Positions 8,951-17,114 of a stretch of DNA of 64,000 nucleotides are shown here, in pieces. The stretch is taken from the NCBI RefSeq assembly GCF_022870865.1, contig NZ_CP091508.1, positions 372,001 through 436,000 on the forward strand, in the 5' to 3' direction. The notes under the pieces are model-generated. The model saw only the letters and a program-made list of their open reading frames with translations, made no database searches and was not told the origin of the DNA. The stretch is from Uruburuella testudinis (GTDB lineage: Bacteria; Pseudomonadota; Gammaproteobacteria; Burkholderiales; Neisseriaceae). The position numbers and the translations under genes were made by a program. Position 1 is the first letter of the stretch, and each line of letters opens with the position of its first letter.

Positions 8951-9013
8951 ATTTAGATAAACGGTTATATTTTTAGATAATCGGTTGTTTAAAGTGATGC
9001 TTGGTTATATAAT
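8951..9013 (+). promoter_or_regulatory. Promoter with two tandem 20-bp repeats upstream of a small membrane ORF
   Basis: The strong-looking promoter TTGTTT (8985-8990), 17 nt, TATAAT (9008-9013) is preceded by two head-to-tail 20-bp repeats (8951-8970 and 8971-8990, 16/20 identical, core TTTAGATAA-n-CGGTT). The second repeat overlaps the -35. This looks like an activator or repressor site. The rest of the 8774-9177 gap is AT-rich with no other gene signal. Confidence 0.55.
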
Positions 9014-9177
9014 CTCTTTAAATAATTATTACCAAGCTTAATAAAACTTAAGCAAAATGCACACTTAGGGCATTAAGGCCGTGAATCTTGTTTTGAGTTC
9101 AGCCGCTTGCTGTCAAACAATATTCTCGCTCCCCAAAGCCGGCACATTAAGAATAATACCCATCGGGAGAATGGATC

Positions 9178-9363
9178 ATGACTGAAAAATGGCTACTGGG
9201 CGGCATGATGTTGCACATCGGTATGCTGCTGCCCTATGCATTCCAATTGGCCTGGTTGGGCTGGTGCTGGCGCCAACGCCGTAACCGCCCGCGCAAGGCC
9301 ACGCCTGAAAATCTTTGGGAAGACGAGCTGGTGGGCGAACCGACGCCTTCAATGTTCCGTTGA
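9178..9363 (+). CDS. Small single-pass membrane protein, hypothetical (61 aa)
   Basis: ATG preceded by GGGAGAATGGATC (a good RBS). The product has one hydrophobic segment (about 5-30, LLGGMMLHIGMLLPYAFQLAWLGW) followed by a basic stretch (RQRRNRPRKA) and an acidic tail, as expected for a small N-out, C-in membrane protein. The promoter upstream supports expression. I do not recognise the family. Short length leaves some doubt. Confidence 0.5.
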   Translation: MTEKWLLGGMMLHIGMLLPYAFQLAWLGWCWRQRRNRPRKATPENLWEDELVGEPTPSMFR

Positions 9364-9492
9364 AACACCGTTTAATGCCATTCAAAAAAGCTGTTTAACA
9401 CTGCGACGGCCAGCCGATTTTAATTTGATTCTAAAAAGAAAATTCGGCTCCGATGCAGGGGTAATCGGTTTCGCATGCATCTTCTGTTGAAA

Positions 9493-9632
9493 TGGTATCC
9501 TGACCATTCAATTTAGGGGGCTTTTCACTCCTGAAAACGCAGCAAGATGTCCAATCTTGCTGCGTTTTTTGCCTGGCATCTGTATTTCCAGGAACAAAAA
9601 TCCCCTCATAAACGAATTGTCAGGGCACCCTA
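9493..9632. repeat. Family A repeat with terminator-like core hairpin
   Basis: The left end is degenerate (GGTATCCTGACCATTC); the right end TCAGGGCACCCTA is intact. The centre (9536-9566) is a 13-bp-stem hairpin, AACGCAGCAAGAT / ATCTTGCTGCGTT, followed by a T-run, which could work as an intrinsic terminator for the small ORF upstream. Confidence 0.8.
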
Positions 9633-9744
9633 GCCCCGCCGCCTTGCTTTTTGAAATCGATATGATGGGCGCTGTTCGAAGGAAGTATAGACAAAGGCGT
9701 TGAAAAGCCTACAATAACGCCAAATCGATAACTGAGGAAGCGTG

Positions 9745-10227
9745 ATGAAACTTTTGTCTGCCGTTTTGCTGGCAGCTGCATTAACCGCTGCCGGCAGTGT
9801 GCAAGCTGCCGATATTCAAGATTGGAAAACCGGAGCGCCGAAAAATCCGGCAGCTTTAAAAGCCCCGGTGCGCATCGTTAATTTGTGGGCGACATGGTGC
9901 GGCCCCTGCCGCAAGGAAATGCCGGCCATGTCGGCTTGGTATCAGAAACAGCCCAAAGGCAGTGTTGATCTGGTGGGCATTGCGCTCGACAGCAGCGATA
10001 ATATCGGCAAGTTTCTCAAACAAACCCCGGTCAGCTACCCGGTTTGGCGCTATAGCGGCAACGACAGCCGGGTATGGATGAAAACGTTTGGCAACAATGT
10101 CGGTGCGCTGCCGTTTACCACGGTAGAAGCGCCCAAATGCAGCTACCGGCAAACCATTTTGGGGGAGGTAACCCCAAAAAAATTGGATGAAGCCGTGAAA
10201 ACCGCGCGAACCAAATGCAGAGTATAA
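9745..10227 (+). CDS. TlpA-like thiol:disulfide interchange protein, periplasmic
   Basis: The protein has 160 residues from the ATG at 9745, chosen because GAGGAAG lies at the right distance. A signal peptide (about 1-22, ending VQA-AD) is followed by a thioredoxin fold with WCGPC (C52 and C55). TlpA/ResE-type proteins reduce periplasmic disulfides, for example in cytochrome c or oxidase maturation. Two further cysteines, in the APKCS segment and near the C-terminus (TKCRV), could form a second disulfide. It is monocistronic, with repeats on both sides. Confidence 0.9.
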   Translation: MKLLSAVLLAAALTAAGSVQAADIQDWKTGAPKNPAALKAPVRIVNLWATWCGPCRKEMPAMSAWYQKQPKGSVDLVGIALDSSDNIGKFLKQTPVSYPVWRYSGNDSRVWMKTFGNNVGALPFTTVEAPKCSYRQTILGEVTPKKLDEAVKTARTKCRV

Positions 10228-10322
10228 ATTCCGGTGTCGGACGTCTGTTTAAAGAAGTAGGCTGACATAGCCGGTTTATTTTTAAATCGATAAACAGATT
10301 TGATTGATTCGACCGATGTTTC

Positions 10323-10475
10323 ATACCCATTCACAAAAACAACCTAACCGTATTGATTCGCCTGTGCTCGAAGAGGATTGGTTTTGCTAAGGCACCGAAG
10401 CGCTAAGTTAACCGGCCCTGTACGTGTGTTTTCTTTGTCCCGCCGCCGTGTTTGCTTGTTTTTGTGAATGGGTAT
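10323..10475. repeat. Family B (Correia-like) repeat, long form, 153 bp
   Basis: The termini ATACCCATTCACAAAA and TTTTGTGAATGGGTAT are exact inverted repeats. The interior matches, in reverse orientation, the copy at 30735-30891 (CTCTTCGAGC, CTTCGGTG). The size matches the long form of Correia elements. Confidence 0.8.
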
Positions 10476-10527
10476 TGGTGTTAAAGAAAATATCAACTGA
10501 GTTATCTATTGGTATAATTCCACCCTC

Positions 10528-10563
10528 AAAAGGCCGTCTGAGAAATTTTTCAGACGGCCTTTT
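10528..10563. terminator. Inverted DUS hairpin
   Basis: AAAAGGCCGTCTGA and TCAGACGGCCTTTT facing each other around a short A/T loop. It stands between two family B repeats in the long gap 10228-10974. No gene is seen in that gap. Confidence 0.65.
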
Positions 10564-10722
10564 GATTGGTTTTATGGTGGCAATGCCGGTGCTTTTTGAA
10601 TGAGTGGCATTAACCAATCATGATGGCATCCTAATCATTCTCGGGCATTCTGAACATTCGATTGAGGTCGCGCTGCATCCATTAAGTATGCTGACAATAC
10701 GGTGAGCCAATGCGGTTAGGTT

Positions 10723-10877
10723 ATACCACCCATTCACAAAAACAACCTAGCCGCATTGGCTCGTCTGTGCTCGAAGAGGATCGGTTTTGCTAAGACGCCG
10801 AAGCGCCAAGTCAACCGGCTCCGTATGTGCGTTGTCTTCGGCCCGCTGTCTTGTTCGCTTACTGTTGTGAATGGGTA
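10723..10877. repeat. Family B (Correia-like) repeat, long form
   Basis: Left end ACCCATTCACAAAA, right end GTGAATGGGTAT. The interior closely repeats the copy at 10323 (TCTGTGCTCGAAGAGGATCGG, CCGAAGCGC). The pair lies in direct orientation about 400 bp apart. Confidence 0.8.
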
Positions 10878-10940
10878 TTATATGGATGAATCGGCATGAT
10901 GCGGCTTCTGTTTGGGTATGGGATGCATAAGCCGGTAAAG

Positions 10941-10969
10941 CAAAAACCCGCTAAAAATAGCGGGTTTTA
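10941..10969 (-). terminator. Terminator of tRNA-Asn
   Basis: The hairpin AAACCCGCT / AGCGGGTTT lies just after the tRNA in its reading direction, followed by a T-run on the minus strand. Confidence 0.8.
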
Positions 10970-10974
10970 TGATT

Positions 10975-11050
10975 TGGCTCCCCGACCTGGGCTCGAACCA
11001 GGGACCTGCGGATTAACAGTCCGTCGCTCTACCGACTGAGCTATCGGGGA
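10975..11050 (-). tRNA. tRNA-Asn (anticodon GUU)
   Basis: Read on the minus strand, the 76-nt gene starts TCCCCGATAGCTCAGTCGG, has the anticodon loop CTGTTAA (GUU), the T-arm GGTTCGAGC, and an encoded 3' GCCA. Acceptor ends TCCCCGA and TCGGGGA pair perfectly. A terminator follows. Confidence 0.97.
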
Positions 11051-11118
11051 ATTGAGTTGCACATTATATTTCTATGTCGGCCGGGCGTCAACTGTTTTCT
11101 TGCTTTTTGAGCCGGTAA

Positions 11119-11481
11119 TTACAGAATATCGGCAATATGCTTGGCCGACCGTTTGGCATCCAGCAAAATCAACCCGAGTTTGCCGCTTTCTTTTGCCAGC
11201 AAGGCCAATACGGCGTTGTTGCCGGCTTGGCTCAGTAAAATATAGCCGTTTTTGCCTTTAATCATCACTTGATCCAATTCCCCGCAGGCCAGTTCTTGAA
11301 CAGCGCGGTTGCCTAATGCCAGTAAAGTCGCCGACATGGCGCCGACACGATCTGCATTCAAATGATTCGGCAATAAAGTGGCAATCGGCAGGCCGTCTGT
11401 CGAAATAACGGCAGAAGCGGTAATATCGGGTGATGTGCTGTTTAAGTCGCTCAATACGGAAATTAATAACTGTTCACGCAT
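11119..11481 (-). CDS. Roadblock/LC7-domain protein (MglB-like)
   Basis: The protein has 120 residues and a single roadblock domain (ITASAVISTDGLPIATLLP, then a helix, a strand GYILLSQAG and ALLALLAKESGKLGLILLD). Roadblock proteins bind small Ras-like GTPases; MglB is the GTPase-activating partner of MglA. It is the last gene of a five-gene operon that includes an MglA-like GTPase, so it is probably that GTPase's regulator. RBS GGAATAA before the ATG. Confidence 0.85.
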   Translation of the reverse strand: MREQLLISVLSDLNSTSPDITASAVISTDGLPIATLLPNHLNADRVGAMSATLLALGNRAVQELACGELDQVMIKGKNGYILLSQAGNNAVLALLAKESGKLGLILLDAKRSAKHIADIL

Positions 11482-11551
11482 AATTTATTCCATTCGGTTG
11501 GTCGGGCGGGTGCGCTCGTTGGCCTGATATCGGGGCATATCACAAGCCTGT

Positions 11552-12193
11552 TCAACGGCTGCCATAACGGCTGTATAACACTTTTACTAAGGTAACAAAA
11601 GCTTCTTTATTCAAATCAGGCATACCGCCAATCACCAAAATCAGCTTGGCCGCGCCAATATACAGTGGGAAAAAAGTCAGCTCGCTTTGGCCGGAAGGGT
11701 CGCAAATGCCCCAGGCGCTGTGGTGGATATGCAGGTTGTTTTTTACCAGCAATTGATGCTTTTCCGATACCTGGGTGATTTCGCTGGCCAATACGCCGAT
11801 TTCTTCAGCCGCTTCATGGTGGAAGCCGGCATTGGCAAAATAAAGGCCGTTTTCGTCTGCCAACAGCGCTTTTCCAGAATTGGAAAGTGGCTCTAACAGC
11901 TCGGGCAGTTGTTCGTCAGACATCAAAACATCATCGGTGCTGATCTGTTCGTCGCCATATAGAAATTCGAGGCGCTGCAAACGGTAGAGCAGATTCAGAG
12001 CGGTATTGATATCGCTGGTATCCGCCCATGCCAACAGCTTTTCGCTGCTGATGGTTTCTGATGTGTCTGCGCGGAGCAGGCCGTATAAAAGGGTGCGGCT
12101 GGCGCTCGGGGTATTGCCCGACACGGCATAATAGGCGCCGGCCGGGGTAACTTTAGGATATAAATTCGATTGCAAAGAAAGTGTTGAGTCCAT
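11552..12193 (-). CDS. Hypothetical protein of the GTPase-roadblock operon (213 aa)
   Basis: Not a family I can name. The N-terminal half (about 1-110) looks helical and could be a winged-helix or GTPase-binding domain; the C-terminal half (about 115-210) has the strand-helix pattern of a second roadblock-like domain (GLYFANAGFHHEAAEEIG ... AKLILVIGGMPDL). It starts 1 bp after the GTPase stop with RBS GAGG, so the two are coupled. It probably acts as a scaffold or regulator of the GTPase; this is inference from position. Confidence 0.75.
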   Translation of the reverse strand: MDSTLSLQSNLYPKVTPAGAYYAVSGNTPSASRTLLYGLLRADTSETISSEKLLAWADTSDINTALNLLYRLQRLEFLYGDEQISTDDVLMSDEQLPELLEPLSNSGKALLADENGLYFANAGFHHEAAEEIGVLASEITQVSEKHQLLVKNNLHIHHSAWGICDPSGQSELTFFPLYIGAAKLILVIGGMPDLNKEAFVTLVKVLYSRYGSR

Positions 12194-12194
12194 C

Positions 12195-12731
12195 TTATAC
12201 CTCTAATCCCGGATCGATTGAAAACAGCATCGCGCTGACTAATTGCTTGACATCATCTTCACGACGGGCATCAATTTCAAAAACAGGCACGTTAAAATTA
12301 TTTTGAGCCAGATACTTCTGATAAACATCCACGCCCGGCAGCGAGCGGATATCCATTTTGGTGATGCCTACCACCAAGGGTGCGGTTTTGAGCAGCTCGC
12401 GGAAAGCATCAAGAAAAAACTGCAAATCTTTTAAAGGATTGGTGCGCGTATTGTCTAGCAGCAGAATCAGCCCCATGCTGCCTTGGCTCAAAATTTCCCA
12501 CATAAAATTAAAGCGCTCCTGCCCCGGTGTGCCGTAAAGATGCACTTTGATTTCTTCATCCAGCCGGATAACGCCGTAATCCATTGCGACGGTGGTGTAG
12601 CCTTTGCGCACCAAGGTCATATCGGATGCATTGGCATCGGTTTGCACCGGCGGCTCGTCAGACAAGGCGGCAATGGCGGTTGTTTTACCTACGCCCACAG
12701 GGCCGGTAAAGATAATTTTATTTTCTTTCAT
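12195..12731 (-). CDS. Small Ras-like GTPase, MglA/COG2229 type
   Basis: The protein has 178 residues. P-loop GPVGVGKT (10-17), switch region KGYTTVAMDYG (43-53), G3 motif GTPGQERF (67-74, with TPGQ instead of DxxGQ, as in MglA), and TKMD (124-127) for guanine binding. Prokaryotic members act as nucleotide-controlled switches; Myxococcus MglA sets cell polarity and type IV pilus activity. Here it is in an operon with roadblock, receiver-like and membrane-anchored helical-repeat proteins. Strong RBS GGGAGG. A role in pilus or surface-apparatus control is plausible for Neisseria but unproven. Confidence 0.9.
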   Translation of the reverse strand: MKENKIIFTGPVGVGKTTAIAALSDEPPVQTDANASDMTLVRKGYTTVAMDYGVIRLDEEIKVHLYGTPGQERFNFMWEILSQGSMGLILLLDNTRTNPLKDLQFFLDAFRELLKTAPLVVGITKMDIRSLPGVDVYQKYLAQNNFNVPVFEIDARREDDVKQLVSAMLFSIDPGLEV

Positions 12732-12744
12732 GAGCCGCCCTCCC

Positions 12745-13842
12745 TTAGCGTTTGCCCAATAGTTTGCGCATCAAGCGTTGCAGCAGGCTGCGTGGCTGCT
12801 CGGCCGACGGGCTCACGGCTTTTTGAGCTTCTTTGGCCATTTGGTCGTCCGGCACATCGCTGCTGACATTCATGCTGTCGGCGGTTGCGTTTTCTGCTTT
12901 GGCTTGTGCGGCGGCGTATTCGTCATCGGTCGCCAAAAATCCCGTTACCGAGGTGGCGGCCAAATAATTCAGGATATCCGGCATCTCCAAAGGCATCACC
13001 TTATACAAAACATTCAGGTTGACCGATGTTTTGGTTAAAAATGCAGACAAACGCATGGATTCGGGCACGGGAGCCAAACGGGTGAGGTTGGGCCACCGTT
13101 TCAGTGTAAACACGGTTTGCGGTGTCATCGGATAGACCAGCCGGCCTTGCGCCGTCCATATCGCCATTTGCCACAAACACGACATAATGGTCACCTTGGC
13201 CTTTTCTTTCCAAATCGGATTGTCGGGCACAATTTTTGAAACCACGGCCAGATGGTCGTCTTTACTCAATCGCTCAAGCTCGGCGGCACTTACGGTAAGT
13301 AAGACGCGCTGTATGCTCGGAAACACTATCAGCACCGGCCGGCCTTCGTGCAATACGGCAATATCCTGATGCCCGTGGCTTGCTGCTTTCAGCGCCCCCA
13401 GCAAGCCACGGCGGGGGCTGAAGCGGCGGATGGTGGTTTTGCGCGGCGCCCGGCTGTCGGGCGCTTCGCCGGCAGATTCGGTATTCTCCGACACTTCAAA
13501 GATGTGGCCGCCTTGAGAGAGGCTGCGCAACACCGGAAACAAAGTGTCGAACTTAATCGGTTTGGCCAGGTAGGGGCTGGTTTCTGACGGTGTTTTACCG
13601 GCAAACATGGCCACCGGCACGCCGGGGTAGGCTGCTTTCAATTCGCGCCAGCTTGCAAGCCCCGCTTCGCTGTCGGTATCGACCAGCACCAAATCGGGCT
13701 GCTCGGCAGATTCGCGGGTAATAATTTCGTAATGGGTGGTGTGGTGCATTTTAAACGCCATACGGAATACGGCATCCTGCTGCTCGCCCATTCCTTGCAA
13801 CATCACCCGCACGGTTTTGATTTTTGGTAACAGATTATCCAT
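12745..13842 (-). CDS. Receiver-like protein of the GTPase-roadblock operon (365 aa)
   Basis: The start is taken at the ATG at 13842 (GAG about 10 nt upstream); a GTG three codons earlier is possible. Residues 9-115 resemble a degenerate response-regulator receiver: LVLVDTD where the phosphoacceptor would be, VPVAMFAG, and AKPIKFDTLF with the conserved K-P. The middle (about 190-300) has a compact helical domain, and the C-terminus is charged and ends in a basic helix (LLQRLMRKLLGKR), possibly membrane- or nucleic-acid-binding. I cannot name the family. Confidence 0.78.
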   Translation of the reverse strand: MDNLLPKIKTVRVMLQGMGEQQDAVFRMAFKMHHTTHYEIITRESAEQPDLVLVDTDSEAGLASWRELKAAYPGVPVAMFAGKTPSETSPYLAKPIKFDTLFPVLRSLSQGGHIFEVSENTESAGEAPDSRAPRKTTIRRFSPRRGLLGALKAASHGHQDIAVLHEGRPVLIVFPSIQRVLLTVSAAELERLSKDDHLAVVSKIVPDNPIWKEKAKVTIMSCLWQMAIWTAQGRLVYPMTPQTVFTLKRWPNLTRLAPVPESMRLSAFLTKTSVNLNVLYKVMPLEMPDILNYLAATSVTGFLATDDEYAAAQAKAENATADSMNVSSDVPDDQMAKEAQKAVSPSAEQPRSLLQRLMRKLLGKR

Positions 13843-13863
13843 TATCGCCACTCTTTATTGGTT

Positions 13864-15348
13864 TCATTGTTTGGCATGCTGGTTGACCCGGCGCAACAAA
13901 CGGCTCATGGCCAACACCACCTCTTCAGGCAGGCTGTTGACACGTTTGCGCAAGATGCGCAGGAATTGCTCCAGACGCGGCCAATCTTCGGTGCGCTCAT
14001 ACAGATCAAACAACATAACATACAGCTGTGACTCTTGCGGATATTGCAGCACCGCTTGCTCCAATGTGCCGACAGCCTGCTCCAGCTGGCCATACATCAG
14101 CAAAGATTCCACTTCTTTCATGGCGGCTTCCGCAGGCGATGTGTGTGTGCTGACAACGGAATCGTCTTTTTGCACCAAATCGCGGTATTTCGATTTCATT
14201 TGTAAGGAAGAGGGCTGCAAATAGCCTTTTTCCAAGCCGATTTCGCGCACTTGCTGCTCATTGGGCCCTTTTTCCAAATCATCAAACACTTCGTGATAGC
14301 CCAAGCTGTATCCCCAGCCGAGCATGCGCTCTTTTACCTGGCGCCCGTATTGACCCAAGGAGTAATAGAGTTTCCATAAATGTTTGGCAAATTGGTTGAC
14401 TTCTTCATGCTGATAATCAAGCTTTAGCGCATCGATAATCAGGCTCGCCGGTTTTGGCGATTTTTGAATGGCACGGTTGTATTGACGCAACACCGTTTCG
14501 TAATCCACGGTGTTTTGCAGCAGTTTGGCGCTTTTATCGGGGCGTACAAAACCGAGAACAGCGCCCATTTCTTCTTCAGACACGCCGGCCAGTTCGGCCT
14601 TGCCGACCACAATCGGATTGCGCCCCCGCGCAGTAAATACATTGCCGGTACGGCTGCCGGTGTGAATGGTCAGCGACGGATTGACGGCTTGGCTTTCGCC
14701 CAAGCCGGTTTTTTCGCCGATTTGGCGCGCCACTTCTTTCATGCCCCAGCCCAAGCGGTTCTCTGCCAATACCCGCAGGCGTAAATGTGTGGAATCGGCC
14801 ATCAGGCCGGCTTTGATGTATTCGGAGAGGCTGTTTTCCGGCAAAGCTTCATCATGTTTTTCTAAGGTTGCAGCCAGTAAGTCGATGTTGCCGGTGCGCA
14901 AGCTCAAGCCTACCAGCTCATGCACTAATTTTTCCGGCGCGCCGGCGCTCAGGCTGTCGAGATAGCCGGCAAGCGACAATGCGGCTTTGTCTTCATAGCC
15001 GAACTGTTTGTACACCTGGTATTCGGTCAGCGGGTCGACTTCTTGGGCTGATACCGAAGCGGTTGCTGTGTCGTTGTTGCCGCCCCATTCCCAATCTTGA
15101 TTATCGGTTTGCTCCACCGATTGGTTGATTTGGTTGATCCAGTCGTCGGCCTCTTCCGCATTATCCCCTTGCGTAGAGCGGCGCCGTTTGGATGCTCCCG
15201 ATGCTGCGGTGCGCGGTTTGGTTGCCGCATCTGAAGCCGCACCCTGCTGATAGCGCACAAACAGCAGCACCAGCAGCAGTAACACCAGCAATATGATTAA
15301 TAGTGAATAATTCAAGAATATCTCCCGATACGTGTATAGTGAAATCAT
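13864..15348 (-). CDS. Membrane-anchored helical-repeat protein, FimV-like C-terminus
   Basis: The protein has 494 residues. One N-terminal membrane helix (about 11-32, LLIILLVLLLLVLLFV) is followed by a low-complexity charged/polar linker (35-100), a helical middle, and TPR-like helices at the C-terminus (EVESLLMYGQLEQAVGTLEQAVLQYPQESQLYVMLFDLYERTEDW). That tail resembles FimV/TspA-type C-terminal domains. It is the first gene of the five-gene leftward operon. It probably anchors the GTPase module at the envelope. A possible -10 (TATAAT at 15591-15596, minus strand) lies about 240 bp upstream; the 15349-15647 gap shows nothing else. Confidence 0.78.
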   Translation of the reverse strand: MISLYTYREIFLNYSLLIILLVLLLLVLLFVRYQQGAASDAATKPRTAASGASKRRRSTQGDNAEEADDWINQINQSVEQTDNQDWEWGGNNDTATASVSAQEVDPLTEYQVYKQFGYEDKAALSLAGYLDSLSAGAPEKLVHELVGLSLRTGNIDLLAATLEKHDEALPENSLSEYIKAGLMADSTHLRLRVLAENRLGWGMKEVARQIGEKTGLGESQAVNPSLTIHTGSRTGNVFTARGRNPIVVGKAELAGVSEEEMGAVLGFVRPDKSAKLLQNTVDYETVLRQYNRAIQKSPKPASLIIDALKLDYQHEEVNQFAKHLWKLYYSLGQYGRQVKERMLGWGYSLGYHEVFDDLEKGPNEQQVREIGLEKGYLQPSSLQMKSKYRDLVQKDDSVVSTHTSPAEAAMKEVESLLMYGQLEQAVGTLEQAVLQYPQESQLYVMLFDLYERTEDWPRLEQFLRILRKRVNSLPEEVVLAMSRLLRRVNQHAKQ

Positions 15349-15647
15349 CACAAAACCGCCATGATGCAGCGTTTTCCCAAGCTGCGCCGGTCATTTCCGG
15401 CAGCTGTCGGACGAATCATTCTGCCGTCCTTATTGTTTTGCACTGTCCACCCAACCCGGCAACTATGCTGCTGCCTGAGCGGTATGGGTATGATCATTCG
15501 TCAGCCAGAAAATACCTGAGCCGGCAAACAGGGCGCCGATTGCGCGGCAGGCATGCCTTTGGTGCTCGAGCGCGGCTGTTTCACGAGTTTATTATAATAG
15601 CATGATTTAACCGTTTATTACATCAAAACACATTGGCATACAGGCGG

Positions 15648-16976
15648 TTATTTTGATGCCCGCTCAAACCAAGCGATGGATTCCACATGCGCAGTTTGTG
15701 CAAACATATTCATCACTCCTGCGGCTTTGAAGCGGTAACCTTTTGCCACCAACACCGCGGCATCACGGGCAAAGGTGGCCGGATTGCACGACACATACAC
15801 AATCCGCTGCGGCAGATAGGGCGCGTGCAGCGCCTGCACCACAGCATATGCGCCGCTTCGGGGCGGGTCGAGCAGCATTTTGTCGAGCTTGCCCCACGAA
15901 GCCACTGTGGCCGCATCGGTTTCAAACAAATCGGCCGTCTGAAAGCGGGTGTTTTCCGCACATCCGTTTGCCTGTGCATTTTGTCGGGCACGCTGCACCA
16001 GCGCTTCCGCTCCCTCAATTCCCAGCACGCGGGCGCCGCATTTGGCCATCGGCAGGCTGAAATTGCCCAGCCCGCAAAACAAGTCGGCCACCTGCTCTCC
16101 CGGCCGGATATCCAGCATGGCCAAAGCCCGGTGTACCATTAAGGCATTCATCTGCGCATTGATTTGGGTAAAGTCGCCGGGGCGGAACGGCATGATTATC
16201 CCAAATTCCGGCAAACTGTAGGCCAGCGGCGGCGCAACGTGCGGATAAAACGGATAAGCGGCTTCCCGCCCGTGCTGCAACCAAATCTGCCACCCGTCTC
16301 CGAGGCCGTCTGAAAGGTTGTGCAGTGCTGTTAATGCGCTTTCAGACGGCCTGTGTTGCGTGCACACATTCAATACGGTAAGCGCATCGCCTGCTAAAAA
16401 TTCCACAAACTTCACCACGCAGCCGGCCGCCACCGCCGCTTGCAATGTCGCTTTCACTTCAGGCAGCGCTGAGGACACCGCATCCGGCAACACCGGGCAA
16501 GCGTTGATATCCACCACATCTTTGCTTTTGCGCGCTTGAAAACCCAGTTGCAAACGGCCTTGCTTATCTGCCGACACTGTTAGGCGCGCACGCTGGCGGT
16601 AGCCCCAAAACATGCCGTAAATCGGTGCGAGCAGCTGCTCGGGCCATACTTTGCCGATGCGCTGCAATTGTTCTTCCAGCACCCGCTGCTTGTAAGCCAC
16701 TTGCGCTTCGGGGGCGGCATGTTGCAGCGAACAGCCGCCACATGTGTCAAAATAACCACACTTGGGCCGCACCCGCGCCGCACTCGGTTGTAACACCGCC
16801 ACCGTTTCCGCTTCATCAAACTGCTTTTTACTGCGTACAGGCCGGTAGCTTACCCGTTCGCACGGCAACGCGCCTTTGATAAATACCGTTTTCCCGTTGC
16901 ACCGCGCCACCCCGCGCCCTTCATAATCCAGCGAAAACACCTTCGCGATGCTGACGCCTGCCCCTGCTTTGCTCAT
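15648..16976 (-). CDS. rlmD: 23S rRNA (uracil-1939 C5)-methyltransferase RlmD
   Basis: A protein of 442 residues from the ATG at 16976 (MSKAGAGVSI); a longer frame from 17060 adds an unrelated 28 residues. It has an N-terminal TRAM domain (about 1-60), an iron-sulfur cluster motif C73-x5-C79-GG-C82 with C160, an SAM-binding motif DLFCGLGNF, DPPRSG, and the catalytic cysteine in YVSCNP (C397). It methylates U1939 of 23S rRNA. Two uptake sequences lie inside the gene (near 16302 and 16339). Confidence 0.95.
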   Translation of the reverse strand: MSKAGAGVSIAKVFSLDYEGRGVARCNGKTVFIKGALPCERVSYRPVRSKKQFDEAETVAVLQPSAARVRPKCGYFDTCGGCSLQHAAPEAQVAYKQRVLEEQLQRIGKVWPEQLLAPIYGMFWGYRQRARLTVSADKQGRLQLGFQARKSKDVVDINACPVLPDAVSSALPEVKATLQAAVAAGCVVKFVEFLAGDALTVLNVCTQHRPSESALTALHNLSDGLGDGWQIWLQHGREAAYPFYPHVAPPLAYSLPEFGIIMPFRPGDFTQINAQMNALMVHRALAMLDIRPGEQVADLFCGLGNFSLPMAKCGARVLGIEGAEALVQRARQNAQANGCAENTRFQTADLFETDAATVASWGKLDKMLLDPPRSGAYAVVQALHAPYLPQRIVYVSCNPATFARDAAVLVAKGYRFKAAGVMNMFAQTAHVESIAWFERASK

Positions 16977-17114
16977 GACAAATACCTGAAATATCTGTTT
17001 ACATTGACTGTTTAACCGCAAATTACAGCCGAAAAACGTATATTTTCGCACAAAACCCATCGGTTTGCGGTATGATTTCCAGCTGTTTTAAATCACCAAA
17101 CCATCACTAACACA

